From NCBI RefSeq assembly GCF_001746835.1, contig NZ_CP016094.1:2046001-2110000 (forward strand): a stretch of 64,000 nt of DNA, written 5' to 3'. The stretch is from Lacunisphaera limnophila. GTDB lineage: Bacteria > Verrucomicrobiota > Verrucomicrobiia > Opitutales > Opitutaceae. The notes under the pieces are model-generated. The model saw only the letters and a program-made list of their open reading frames with translations. It did no database searches and was not told where the DNA came from. The position numbers and the translations under genes were made by a program. The number at the start of each line of letters is the position of its first letter. The first letter of the stretch is position 1. Below are positions 16,990 to 25,032 of this stretch, one piece after another.

Positions 16990-17020
16990 CCAACCCAGAC
17001 GCGTATCCGGTCCGCGTCGT

Positions 17021-17536
17021 TTAGTTTTCGGTCCGCGGCTTCGGGCGCCGCAGCGTGGCGAGAGTTCCGGATGGGGCGCGGGTGACCGGCTTGTAGGCCG
17101 CGATCACCACGCCGACCAGATTGTCGGACTGCACCGGCTCCATATCGTGGATGCCATTGTTTAGCCCGCGGGCGCGCCAGCCGTCACGGGCCTTTGCCAC
17201 GAGGACGTGGGCGACGATCTTGTTCTGTTGGTTGCGGTAGAGGACGGTTTGTCCGCGCTTGAGCTGGCCGTAAGGGAGCTGCCGGAGAACCATGATGGTC
17301 CCGGAGGCGTAGAGGGGTTGCATGGAGCGGCCGGTACCCACCAACACGAAGGCACCGGGGGTGTGATCCGCGATCCGGCTCGCCTGCTGCCAGGCCTCGG
17401 GCTCGGTGGCCAGCACGGGTCGGGGGGATTCGCCGGTGTACACGCCTCGGATCCAAGAGTCTGCCTCGTCGCGGGCGGCGGCGCTGACGAGGAGCACCGA
17501 GACCAGTCCGAGGTACTGCCACACACGCCGCTGCAT
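17021..17536 (-). CDS. S26-type signal-peptidase-like protein (Ser-His arrangement)
   Basis: This 171-residue protein has one N-terminal hydrophobic segment (about 7-21) and then a LexA/signal-peptidase fold domain. The nucleophile motif is GRSMQP with Ser71. Instead of the Lys of bacterial LepB there is a His in KIVAHVLV (His110), followed by LNNGIHD and VGVVIAAY, which resemble SipW/ER-type peptidases with a Ser-His pair. It may be a signal peptidase for a special set of substrates or a degenerate homologue. It faces convergently towards ftsY and stands alone. The catalytic assignment is by motif similarity only. Confidence 0.7.
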   Translation of the reverse strand: MQRRVWQYLGLVSVLLVSAAARDEADSWIRGVYTGESPRPVLATEPEAWQQASRIADHTPGAFVLVGTGRSMQPLYASGTIMVLRQLPYGQLKRGQTVLYRNQQNKIVAHVLVAKARDGWRARGLNNGIHDMEPVQSDNLVGVVIAAYKPVTRAPSGTLATLRRPKPRTEN

Positions 17537-17747
17537 GACCGGAGCAAATGCACAAGCCGGGCCAACGGCCAGTGCGGGCTGCTAGTGTTCATTCCTCAGC
17601 GCAGGCTAAGGTCAAAAGGACCGGGTGGTGTTGGCATCCCGGAAAGTGGATTCATCCGCCGCCGGCCTGGGGCCTGCCTCCCGAGACGGTACACTTTTTA
17701 CCACACGAGGGGCTCCAGGGAACGAGACGGCGGCGGACGAAAGGGGT

Positions 17748-17849
17748 TCAGATCCGGAGGCGGAGACTGAGGATGAAGGCGATCAGCACGGCCACCGCGA
17801 GCAACGCGCGCAGCACGAAGGCCAGCTCACAGTGGCGACGCGAATTCAT
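17748..17849 (-). CDS. Candidate 33-residue single-pass membrane peptide, last cistron of the iron operon
   Basis: A short frame starts with ATG at 17849, inside the last codons of the PepSY gene, and ends with TGA at 17748-17750. The peptide is MNSRRHCELA followed by a hydrophobic stretch ending in LRLRI. It is a single transmembrane segment of about 20 residues with basic residues at both ends and one Cys. The 23-bp overlap with the upstream gene suggests coupled translation. It is too short for homology judgment and could be chance, but charge and hydrophobicity are those of a real membrane mini-protein. Confidence 0.4.
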   Translation of the reverse strand: MNSRRHCELAFVLRALLAVAVLIAFILSLRLRI

Positions 17850-18957
17850 GCCGGGCGAGTTCCGGGGACGGGCGCTGGCGGCGAAACCAGATCAGGAAGC
17901 CGGTGATGCCGAGCAGGCCGGGCGTGAGTCCGCCCAGGCACCAGAGAATTTTCACGGGCAGTCCGCCGAAGGTGCCGTAGTGGAGCGGGGTGAAGGTGTC
18001 CGCGATGCGCGCCCACCGTCCCTGGGTACGCAGGTCGCTGGTGGCGGTGTGGGCGCCGGTCTGCGGATCGTAGCTCACGGTGCTGCCGTAGGGGCCCGTG
18101 AAAGCGCCGCGCGGCTCGATCGTGCCCCAGAAAATGACGCTCGGCGCGGCGGGATCGCTGGGCAGCGAGATGAAATTGCCGCGGAACCCGGGCAGACGCT
18201 GCGCGGCGTCGCGGGTAAGGGCGTCGAGCGAAAGCGTGTCGGGGTACAGTCGCTGCCCGATCTGCGGCTGCGGCGGGTCACCGTTGATCCAGTGGCCGAC
18301 CAGATGGGTGAGGTTCCAGTAGGCGCCGGTGAAGCCGACGATCAGGTTGAAAACGACGAAGGTGATGCCGGTGAACTTGTGGAGATCAGAGAAGAGGATG
18401 CGCGCCCCGCGGTGCCAGCGCAGGGTGAAGACGTTCTTCCAGAATTCGCGGTACAGCCACACGCCGCTCACGCCGAGCAGGCAGAGCATGAGGGCGAACA
18501 AGCCGGCGAGCCCGAGGCCGAAGTGGTCGGCAAGAAACATGTAATGCAGCTCAAGCAGCCAGCCGGTGATCGTCGTGGTGCCGAGGCGCGGGGAAGCCAG
18601 CAGTTTTCCCGTGTAAGGGTCGAGCGTCGCGACGAGCCACACATTGTTCCCGCGCTCGATCACGTACAACATATCGGCGAGGTGCGGCGCCTCGTATTGC
18701 GGAAGCCAACCGGTGACTTCGTGGCCGGGGAGCTGGCGCTGCGCGTGGCGCAGCAGGGTGTCGAGGGGCAGGCGATCAGACCGCCTTACGTCGGGCCGGC
18801 CCGCGGGCGTCGGCTCGACGCGGACCATCCCGGGGTTGAAGATCAGCTCAAGCTCTTCGTGGAAGATCAGGAGGCTGCCCGTCAGGCCGATGACGAGCAA
18901 GCCGAGGCCGGCGGCGAGGCCGAGCCAGGAGTGAAGTTGCCAGAGACGTTTGCGCAT
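17827..18957 (-). CDS. PepSY-associated transmembrane protein, putative ferrisiderophore reductase
   Basis: This 376-residue inner-membrane protein of the PepSY-TM family begins MRKRLWQLHSWLGLAAGLGL, the family hallmark with a helix-1 His. Three more transmembrane parts follow, with His residues in YMFLADHFG and in FSDLHKFTG. Large periplasmic loops lie between them. Relatives such as FoxB/FsrB reduce ferric siderophores to release iron, which fits its place directly after a TonB siderophore receptor (84-bp gap between frames, same strand). An upstream in-frame ATG at 19002 would add a polar leader and is less likely. Metal or heme binding is inferred. Confidence 0.82.
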   Translation of the reverse strand: MRKRLWQLHSWLGLAAGLGLLVIGLTGSLLIFHEELELIFNPGMVRVEPTPAGRPDVRRSDRLPLDTLLRHAQRQLPGHEVTGWLPQYEAPHLADMLYVIERGNNVWLVATLDPYTGKLLASPRLGTTTITGWLLELHYMFLADHFGLGLAGLFALMLCLLGVSGVWLYREFWKNVFTLRWHRGARILFSDLHKFTGITFVVFNLIVGFTGAYWNLTHLVGHWINGDPPQPQIGQRLYPDTLSLDALTRDAAQRLPGFRGNFISLPSDPAAPSVIFWGTIEPRGAFTGPYGSTVSYDPQTGAHTATSDLRTQGRWARIADTFTPLHYGTFGGLPVKILWCLGGLTPGLLGITGFLIWFRRQRPSPELARHEFASPL

Positions 18958-19041
18958 GGGGAGGAGCGAAGGGAAGCGGCCGGCGGCGCGATGCCGTCCC
19001 AAAACTTGTAGTCGCCTGGGACGGCACGGTGGGGCGGCGAG

Positions 19042-21174
19042 TTAGAGTTTGTAATCGAGGGCGAGGGAGAACTGGCGCGGCGCGCCGTAAATGGCGCCGA
19101 ATTGCACGGTGCGCAGGTATTTCTCGTCGCTGAGGTTGTCGACGTTGAGGCGCACCGTGGCGGCATTGGTCAACTCGTAGGCGGCGAAGCTGTTGACGAG
19201 CAGGTAGGAATCCTGCCGCACGGCGCCGGTCTTGAAGATGTCGGATTGCCAGCGCAGGCCCGTACCAAGTTTGAGCTTGGGCAGCCCCGGCAGGCGGGTG
19301 TCGGCCCGCAGGTTGACGATGGTGCGGGGAATCCATTCGTAGATGTCGTTGCCGTCGGGACCGGTGAGTTCCATGCGCGTGAAACCGGCGGTCAGAGTGG
19401 TGTGGGCGCCCACGCGGCCGGTGGCTTCGAACTCGAAGCCGCGCGACTTCACGTCCTTGGGCTCGTAGTAGGATTGCTGGGCAACCGGATCGAAGCCGGC
19501 TTCGGTGGCCAGGCCCTTTTGCCGGGCGTCGAATACGGCGACGGTCGTCAACAGGCGGCGTTGCAGCCATTCGGCCTTGAGGCCGATCTCGGCGTTGACG
19601 CCTTTCATCGGGGCAAGGAAGCGGCCGTTGAGGTCGCGCTGGTCCTGCGCCTGAAAGATGTCGGAGGTGGAGGCGTAAGCGAGAAGGTTGTCGGTCAGGT
19701 CGTAGGTGAGGCCCGCGTACGGGCTGACTTTTTCGGTGGTTTCGTTGTCGAGGTTGACGCCGCCGCCGTAGATTGAGGTGCCGTCGCGCTTGAGGTTGAT
19801 GGTGTTGAGGCCGGCGATGGCCTTCAGCCGGTCCGTCAGGGCGAGGCGGGTGGCGGCGTAGAAGCGGACCAGCTTTTGATCGCCGTCGTTGCCGACGCTG
19901 GTCGCACCCCAAACGGGTTCGGCATAGACGTCGCCGGCATAGGGGAAGGCCGGCAGGACGGCGCCGGGGGAGCTGAGGATGGAGTAGAATTCGGAATAGG
20001 TTTTTTGCTGGGAGAGGCTGAGGCCGCTGATCACCTCGTGGCGGCGTCCGAAGGCGTGGAAGTGGCCGGTGAGGCTGGCATCGACGATGTCGCTGCGGGA
20101 TTCGGAGTCGCTGCGGTAGGGCCAGCCGAGCAGCCCGGTGTGGTCGGCATTGAGCGTGCCGGTGAGCGAGTAGGCGTAGAAGAGTTTGACGGCTTCGTCG
20201 CCGGTGCGGTGGTTGTAGGTGAGTTTGGCTTCCCAGTCGGGGGAGAGGGTGTGCGCATACTCGATGAAGGCGTTGGCGGAGCGCAGAGCCCACCGGGTCC
20301 AGTCCTGCGAGGGGGAGGCGGCGGCGTCGAACGCGGCCTGGGTGCCGTCGGCCCGCATGAGGGTCAGCGAGCCCCACATGGGCGAGCGCTGCAGCGAGTC
20401 GGTGAAGGTGAAGCCGGCGGTGAGCGCGCCGGCCGAGCCGATCTGGCCTTCGACCACGCCATAGAGGGTGGTGCGGCGGTCCTGTAGCGCCCGCAGGTAG
20501 GAATCCTTGTCCTCGTGCGCGACGACCACGCGTGCGGCCCAGGAGCCGGACGCGGTGAGGACCTGGTTGTAGTCGAGGGCGGCACGCCGCAGATCGTGCG
20601 AGCCGGTGCGGACGACGAGCTCGCCACCGTCGTGGTTTTTCGGGCGCTTGCGCACATAGTTGATCGTGCCCGAGGCGTTGCCCACGCCGGTGAGGAGTCC
20701 GTTGGCGCCGCGGATCAGCTCGATGCGGTCGAACAGGGTGGTGTCTTCCTGGCCGACGACCAGGCCCCAGTCGTTGGTCATGCCCAGGCCGTCGACCTGG
20801 GTCAGCATGATGTCGAAGCCGCGTGAACTGTAGGAGGTTCGGTTGGTTTCCCACGCATCGACGGTGAGGCCGGTGCCCAGGCGCAGCGCGTCGTTGGTGC
20901 CGGTGGTGGCGAAGTCGCGCAGGGCGTCCTGGTCGATGAGGCTGATCGATTGGGGCGTGTCCTTGAGGCTCAGCGGCAGATTGGTCGCGCCCTTGGACGT
21001 GCGGTGTTCGCGCCGGGCGGTGACCACCACCTTGTCGAGGATGAGCGTGTCAGCCGTGGGCGGGGTGGCGGTCTGCGCGGCCAGGGTGGATGCGGCGGTG
21101 AGTACCAGGCTGCCCAGCCGCGGGCCCGTCCGCGCCAGCCACCGGCGTTGTCGTAGTTTTCCGAGCCACGACAT
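19042..21174 (-). CDS. TonB-dependent siderophore receptor (copy 1)
   Basis: This outer-membrane receptor for ferric chelates is 710 residues from the ATG at 21174. The N-terminus has a long basic signal peptide ending near TLAAQ. A TonB-box-like LDKVVVTARRE and a plug domain with the phrase DRIELIRGANGLLTGVGN are characteristic. A beta-barrel then ends with the C-terminal aromatic signature QFSLALDYKL. The frame continues upstream to an ATG at 21378 through an Ala/Pro-rich repetitive leader, unlikely to be translated as part of the receptor. It pairs with the downstream PepSY protein. The substrate is unknown; the siderophore subclass is inferred from similarity and context. Confidence 0.9.
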   Translation of the reverse strand: MSWLGKLRQRRWLARTGPRLGSLVLTAASTLAAQTATPPTADTLILDKVVVTARREHRTSKGATNLPLSLKDTPQSISLIDQDALRDFATTGTNDALRLGTGLTVDAWETNRTSYSSRGFDIMLTQVDGLGMTNDWGLVVGQEDTTLFDRIELIRGANGLLTGVGNASGTINYVRKRPKNHDGGELVVRTGSHDLRRAALDYNQVLTASGSWAARVVVAHEDKDSYLRALQDRRTTLYGVVEGQIGSAGALTAGFTFTDSLQRSPMWGSLTLMRADGTQAAFDAAASPSQDWTRWALRSANAFIEYAHTLSPDWEAKLTYNHRTGDEAVKLFYAYSLTGTLNADHTGLLGWPYRSDSESRSDIVDASLTGHFHAFGRRHEVISGLSLSQQKTYSEFYSILSSPGAVLPAFPYAGDVYAEPVWGATSVGNDGDQKLVRFYAATRLALTDRLKAIAGLNTINLKRDGTSIYGGGVNLDNETTEKVSPYAGLTYDLTDNLLAYASTSDIFQAQDQRDLNGRFLAPMKGVNAEIGLKAEWLQRRLLTTVAVFDARQKGLATEAGFDPVAQQSYYEPKDVKSRGFEFEATGRVGAHTTLTAGFTRMELTGPDGNDIYEWIPRTIVNLRADTRLPGLPKLKLGTGLRWQSDIFKTGAVRQDSYLLVNSFAAYELTNAATVRLNVDNLSDEKYLRTVQFGAIYGAPRQFSLALDYKL

Positions 21175-21531
21175 GCGCGTTGCGGTGGCGTGACACGGAC
21201 GGGCAAGGGATGACGCCGCGGGGGACATCGCGGGCGCGAACGCCCCGGGCGCGCGAGCCAGGAGGCCGAGCGACGAAGCGGGCGAGGCGGCTGCGCCGGG
21301 GGCGCGAGCCGGGAGTTCAGGTGAAGGCAGGATGGCTTGGACGTCTTGGAGGGCGTCGAAGCGGATGGTTTGATTCATGGCGTGCAGCGGTCTGCACAGG
21401 CCGTGGCTCGGAAAAGGGGAGGGAGTGCGGGCCCCGTCCGGGCGCCGCGGTTTCGGGCCCGCAGGCCGACAGCGGTTTCAGGCTCGACGAGAGGCTGAGG
21501 AAATCGAGGGATGGTCGGGACATGCGGCGGT

Positions 21532-22713
21532 TCAATTTGCGTTGCGCGCCGCTGCGCCCGCCTTGCGGCCGAGGAGCCGGCGGAAGGCGAGGGCGAGGCC
21601 GGTCCAAACGAGGATCACGCCGGCGAACGAGGCGACGGCGGCGATGAACTGGGCCCAGGGGCCGAGGGCTTCGCCGGTGTGCAGGAAGCGGGTCCAGGCG
21701 CGGAGTTGGCGGGCGGGTGAGAGGTCGGCGTAGCCGTCGCGTTGCAGGAGCGTGCCGGTGAAGGGATCGAATTGGAGAGTGGTCGTCGCGGTACGCGGCC
21801 AGGTGCCGGCTTCACGCACGGTGAAAGTCACGGCCTGCGGCTTCGCGGGGTCGGGTTGGTGGGCGAAACGGAAGGTGACGGTCTGCCACGCCGGCAGTTC
21901 ACGTTGCACGGTGGCGAGCAGGGCGTCACGGGAAACGGTCTGCGCCGCCGCGGCCGGGGCGGGCACGGTGGCCGCCGGCGGCGGGGCGCCGCTGCTCTGT
22001 GGGCCGCTGGCGGGCAGGGGGGTGCCCGTGAGGGTGTAGGTGAGATCGGCGGCCCAACGGAACGAGATCGGCATGGCCGTGAGCGTGAGCGTGATCAGCA
22101 CGGGAGCGGACCAGAAGCCGAGGACGTTGTGCCAGTTCCAGTCGCGGCCGCGGGCGGAGGCGTTTTGGGTGAACCAGACCGCCGGCCGGAATGCGCGCCA
22201 CGAGAGCGAGCGCGGCCACCACAGGACGAGGCCGGAGAGGGCGAGGAAGCAGAACGCGAGATTGGCGATGCCGGTGACGAGCTTGCCATGCGGGCGGGAT
22301 TTCTCCCCGGAGAAGCCCAGATAACGGTGCCAGGCGAGCATCGTCTGCATGAACCGCCCCATCGCGTAAGAGGCCGGCTGGCGGACCTCGCCGGTGTAGG
22401 GGTTGGCGTGGTAGCCCTCGGTGCGGCTGACCGGGAAGGCGACGGCGGTGTGCGGGTCCCGCGCGAGGACGATGTTGCCGGGCTTGGCGTCGGGGAACGC
22501 CTGGCGCACGCGGGCGGCGAGTTCGTCCACGCCGAGGCGCGCGGCTCCGGCACCGGGCGCCTCGATGCGCCGGGCATCGCGTTCGGCCCACGCGACCAGC
22601 TCCTTCTCGAAGGCGAGGGCGGTGCCCGTGAAGCAGAGCATGGCGATCACAAGACCACCGATGACCCCGGCGGCGAGGTGGAGCCAGAAGAGCGTGGAGC
22701 GAAGCACGGACAT
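21532..22713 (-). CDS. PepSY-associated transmembrane protein (copy 2), putative ferrisiderophore reductase
   Basis: This is a second member of the PepSY-TM family, 393 residues, beginning MSVLRSTLFWLHLAAGVIGG with the usual helix-1 His. Further family marks are MLAWHRYLGFSG, a LSGLVLWWPR helix, NWHNVLGFWSAP and the final FLHTGEALGPWAQF segment. It is about as divergent from copy 1 as paralogues in the family usually are. It lies 34 bp downstream of TonB receptor copy 2, so each receptor has its own reductase-like partner. The C-terminus is Arg/Ala-rich and cytoplasmic. Confidence 0.82.
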   Translation of the reverse strand: MSVLRSTLFWLHLAAGVIGGLVIAMLCFTGTALAFEKELVAWAERDARRIEAPGAGAARLGVDELAARVRQAFPDAKPGNIVLARDPHTAVAFPVSRTEGYHANPYTGEVRQPASYAMGRFMQTMLAWHRYLGFSGEKSRPHGKLVTGIANLAFCFLALSGLVLWWPRSLSWRAFRPAVWFTQNASARGRDWNWHNVLGFWSAPVLITLTLTAMPISFRWAADLTYTLTGTPLPASGPQSSGAPPPAATVPAPAAAAQTVSRDALLATVQRELPAWQTVTFRFAHQPDPAKPQAVTFTVREAGTWPRTATTTLQFDPFTGTLLQRDGYADLSPARQLRAWTRFLHTGEALGPWAQFIAAVASFAGVILVWTGLALAFRRLLGRKAGAAARNAN

Positions 22714-22747
22714 GCGGGGATGACGGGGAGCGCGGACGGGGGTTTCG

Positions 22748-24901
22748 TCAGAACGTCGTGGTCAGGCTCACGCGGAACGCGCGCGGGGAACCCGGCGTGA
22801 TGTTGTTGTTGCTGTGGGCCGAGGCGTAGTAGGCGCGGTCGAGGATGTTCTCCACGTTCAGCTGGGCGCGCAGGTTTTCGCTGAGGCGGCAGAATACCGC
22901 GGCGTCGAGGCGCACGAAGGAAGGCAGCGTCACGGTGTTGTCGGTCGAGGCAAAGATCTCATCACGATAGATCGCGCCAAGGCCGACACCCCAGGTGCGG
23001 TTGAAGTCGTAGCGGTTCCACAGCGAGAGCGTGTGGCGGGGCAGCTGGGCGAGGCGGCGGCCGGCGACGACCGTGGCCGACTGCGTGCTGAGGATGCGGC
23101 CGTCCTGGTAGGCGTAGCCGCCGGCGAGGCTCCAGTTGCGGGTCACGCGGCCGGTGAGGCCGAGTTCGGCGCCCTCGGCGCGCTGGCCGTCCACGAGCAG
23201 GGACTTGGTCGGGTCGGCGGGGTCGGTGATGACGACGTTGGTGCGGTCGAGGCGGTAGAGGGCGGCGGTGAGGAACAGGTCGGGACGCAGGTCCCACTTC
23301 ACGCCGATCTCCTGGTTGTTGAATTCCTCGGGATCGAAGGCGCGGTTGGTGGCGGTGAGCGAGGCGAGTTGTTCGCCGGCCCGGGGGACGAAAGACATCG
23401 TGTAGCTGGCGTAGAGGGAAACGTTGGCGGCGGGCTTGTAGAGGAGGCCGGCGCGGGGGGATAGCATCTCATCGGTGCTGTCGAGCGCTGCGCCGGTGCG
23501 GTTGTTCAGGAAATCGACCGTGAAGCGCTCGTAGCGGAGGCCGGCGATGGCCTGCAGCTGCGGGAGCAGGGTGACCTGGTCCTGCGCGTAGACGGCGAAG
23601 GTCTCGGCGACGCCGTGGTTGTTGGCGTCGGTGGCGCTCGGGCGGAACGTGACGGGCAGGGTGGTGCGCGGGTTGGTGAGCGGGACGCTGACCGAGGTGG
23701 TGGTCGGGGTGATGGTCGCGAAATAACCCGTGAGGCGGACGTTGTCGGTCTCCTGGCGGGCGACTTCCAGGCCGGTGAGGAAGTGATGCTTCACGGCGCC
23801 GGTTTCGGCGAAGAATTCGAGGTCGGTCTGGTTGAAGAGATTCTCGCGGTCGGTGCCCTGGTTGTACGCGGAGAGGGCGACGGAGGTGCCGGCCGCGTTC
23901 ACGGCACCCGGGAAGACGTTCTGGTAGAACTTGTCGTACACGCTGTAACGGGTGTGGCTGCGCAGGCTGACGCCGTGGCCGAAGCGGTGCTCGAGCAGGG
24001 CGAAGGCGGAGTTGACGGTGGCTTCCACCGGGCTCTGCGCGGGGTCGCCGAAGAAGGTGGCGGCGTCGGCGCGGACGGGACGGCCCTGGTAGGACGAGAC
24101 GCCACGGTCGGCGACGCGCTCGTCATGGAAATACTCGTAGCCGAAACGCAGCGAGGTGGCGGGGGCGATGGCCCAAGCGAAGGTCGGATTGAGGCCGTGG
24201 CGCTGGAGGGTGACGCCATCCCGGTAACTCTCGCTGTCCTCATAAACCCCGGTGAGGCGGTAGGCGAAGGTGCCGGAGGCGGCGGCGCCGTAGTCGAGCG
24301 TGGCGCGGAACTGCTCGTCGGAGCCGGCTTGGAGCGTGAGCTCGCGGTGGTCACGGCCGAGGGCCTGCTTGGAAACGCGGTTGATGAGCCCGCCGGAACC
24401 GCCGCGGCCGAAGATCATGGCATTCGGTCCCTTCAGGACCTCGACGCGGTCCACGTTGTAGAGGTCGCGGAAGTATTGGACGTCGTCGCGCACGCCATCC
24501 ACGAAGAAGTCGGCGGTGGTGCTGTTGCCGCGCATCACGGGCGTGTCGCGGTTGCCCTCCCCCTGGGCGATGCCGACGCCCGGCACATAGCGGGTGACGT
24601 CCCCGATGCTACGCATGGCCTGGTCGTCGATGAGTTCGCGCGTGATGACCGAGATGGCCTGGGGCACGTCCACGAGGGCGGTGTCGGTCTTGGTCGCGGT
24701 CACGCTGCGCTGGATGGCATAGGTGGCCTCGTCCAGGCCGCCGGTGACCTGCAATTTGTCGAGGTGGAGGACCTCGCTCGCGGGCGGGAGGTAGCTGGGA
24801 GTGATTTCCGCCTTGGCGAAACCGGCGACGCCGGCGAGCAGGGTGCACGCGGTCGCAGCGGTGATTTTGAATGACTTGGCAGGTTGAGAGAGCGAGGGCA
24901 T
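22748..24901 (-). CDS. TonB-dependent siderophore receptor (copy 2)
   Basis: This 717-residue outer-membrane receptor is of the FhuE/FoxA-like siderophore class. The start at MPSLSQPAKSF gives a proper signal peptide ending near AKAE; a farther ATG at 24952 is inside the regulatory region. The plug contains LVDVPQAISVITREL, VRDDVQYFRDLYNVDRVEV and LKGPNAMIFGRGGSGGLINR, all classical for siderophore receptors. The barrel ends with the C-terminal phenylalanine of RAFRVSLTTTF. It is the first gene of the leftward iron-uptake cluster and is preceded by Fur-box-like palindromes. Confidence 0.92.
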   Translation of the reverse strand: MPSLSQPAKSFKITAATACTLLAGVAGFAKAEITPSYLPPASEVLHLDKLQVTGGLDEATYAIQRSVTATKTDTALVDVPQAISVITRELIDDQAMRSIGDVTRYVPGVGIAQGEGNRDTPVMRGNSTTADFFVDGVRDDVQYFRDLYNVDRVEVLKGPNAMIFGRGGSGGLINRVSKQALGRDHRELTLQAGSDEQFRATLDYGAAASGTFAYRLTGVYEDSESYRDGVTLQRHGLNPTFAWAIAPATSLRFGYEYFHDERVADRGVSSYQGRPVRADAATFFGDPAQSPVEATVNSAFALLEHRFGHGVSLRSHTRYSVYDKFYQNVFPGAVNAAGTSVALSAYNQGTDRENLFNQTDLEFFAETGAVKHHFLTGLEVARQETDNVRLTGYFATITPTTTSVSVPLTNPRTTLPVTFRPSATDANNHGVAETFAVYAQDQVTLLPQLQAIAGLRYERFTVDFLNNRTGAALDSTDEMLSPRAGLLYKPAANVSLYASYTMSFVPRAGEQLASLTATNRAFDPEEFNNQEIGVKWDLRPDLFLTAALYRLDRTNVVITDPADPTKSLLVDGQRAEGAELGLTGRVTRNWSLAGGYAYQDGRILSTQSATVVAGRRLAQLPRHTLSLWNRYDFNRTWGVGLGAIYRDEIFASTDNTVTLPSFVRLDAAVFCRLSENLRAQLNVENILDRAYYASAHSNNNITPGSPRAFRVSLTTTF

Positions 24902-24909
24902 GGAAGATG

Positions 24910-24976
24910 TGAGATTCGTTCTCGTTAAGATTGAGACGCAGTCTCTAGTCAATAGCTTTTCTGAGAATATGTCTCA
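24910..24976 (-). promoter_or_regulatory. Array of Fur-box-like palindromes upstream of the siderophore-receptor operon
   Basis: Three GAGA-type inverted repeats lie in the 131-bp divergent gap between the receptor gene and aroB. They are TGAGATTCGTTCTCG (24910-24924), TGAGACGCAGTCTCT (24932-24946) and TGAGAATATGTCTCA (24962-24976). The last matches the 15-bp Fur consensus TGAnAATnATTnTCA at all but two fixed positions. A leftward promoter candidate, TTGACT (24952 to 24947) with CTTAAC (24929 to 24924), lies between and within the boxes, so repression by bound regulator is easy to picture. A rightward TTGACT at 24998-25003 may serve aroB. Confidence 0.6.
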
Positions 24977-25032
24977 AGATCCACCCATAGCTCGGCATTG
25001 ACTTTTGCAAGTAGCTGGTCCTAAACACATCT

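Noticed and set aside
16739-17020. 4.5S/SRP RNA or tmRNA gene next to ftsY
   Set aside because: The SRP consensus GGAAGGnAGCAGCC and the tmRNA acceptor end are absent.
18848-20854. Long minus-strand frame overlapping the PepSY gene and TonB receptor copy 1
   Set aside because: Same strand but wrong frame relative to two clear proteins; Arg/Pro-rich nonsense composition.
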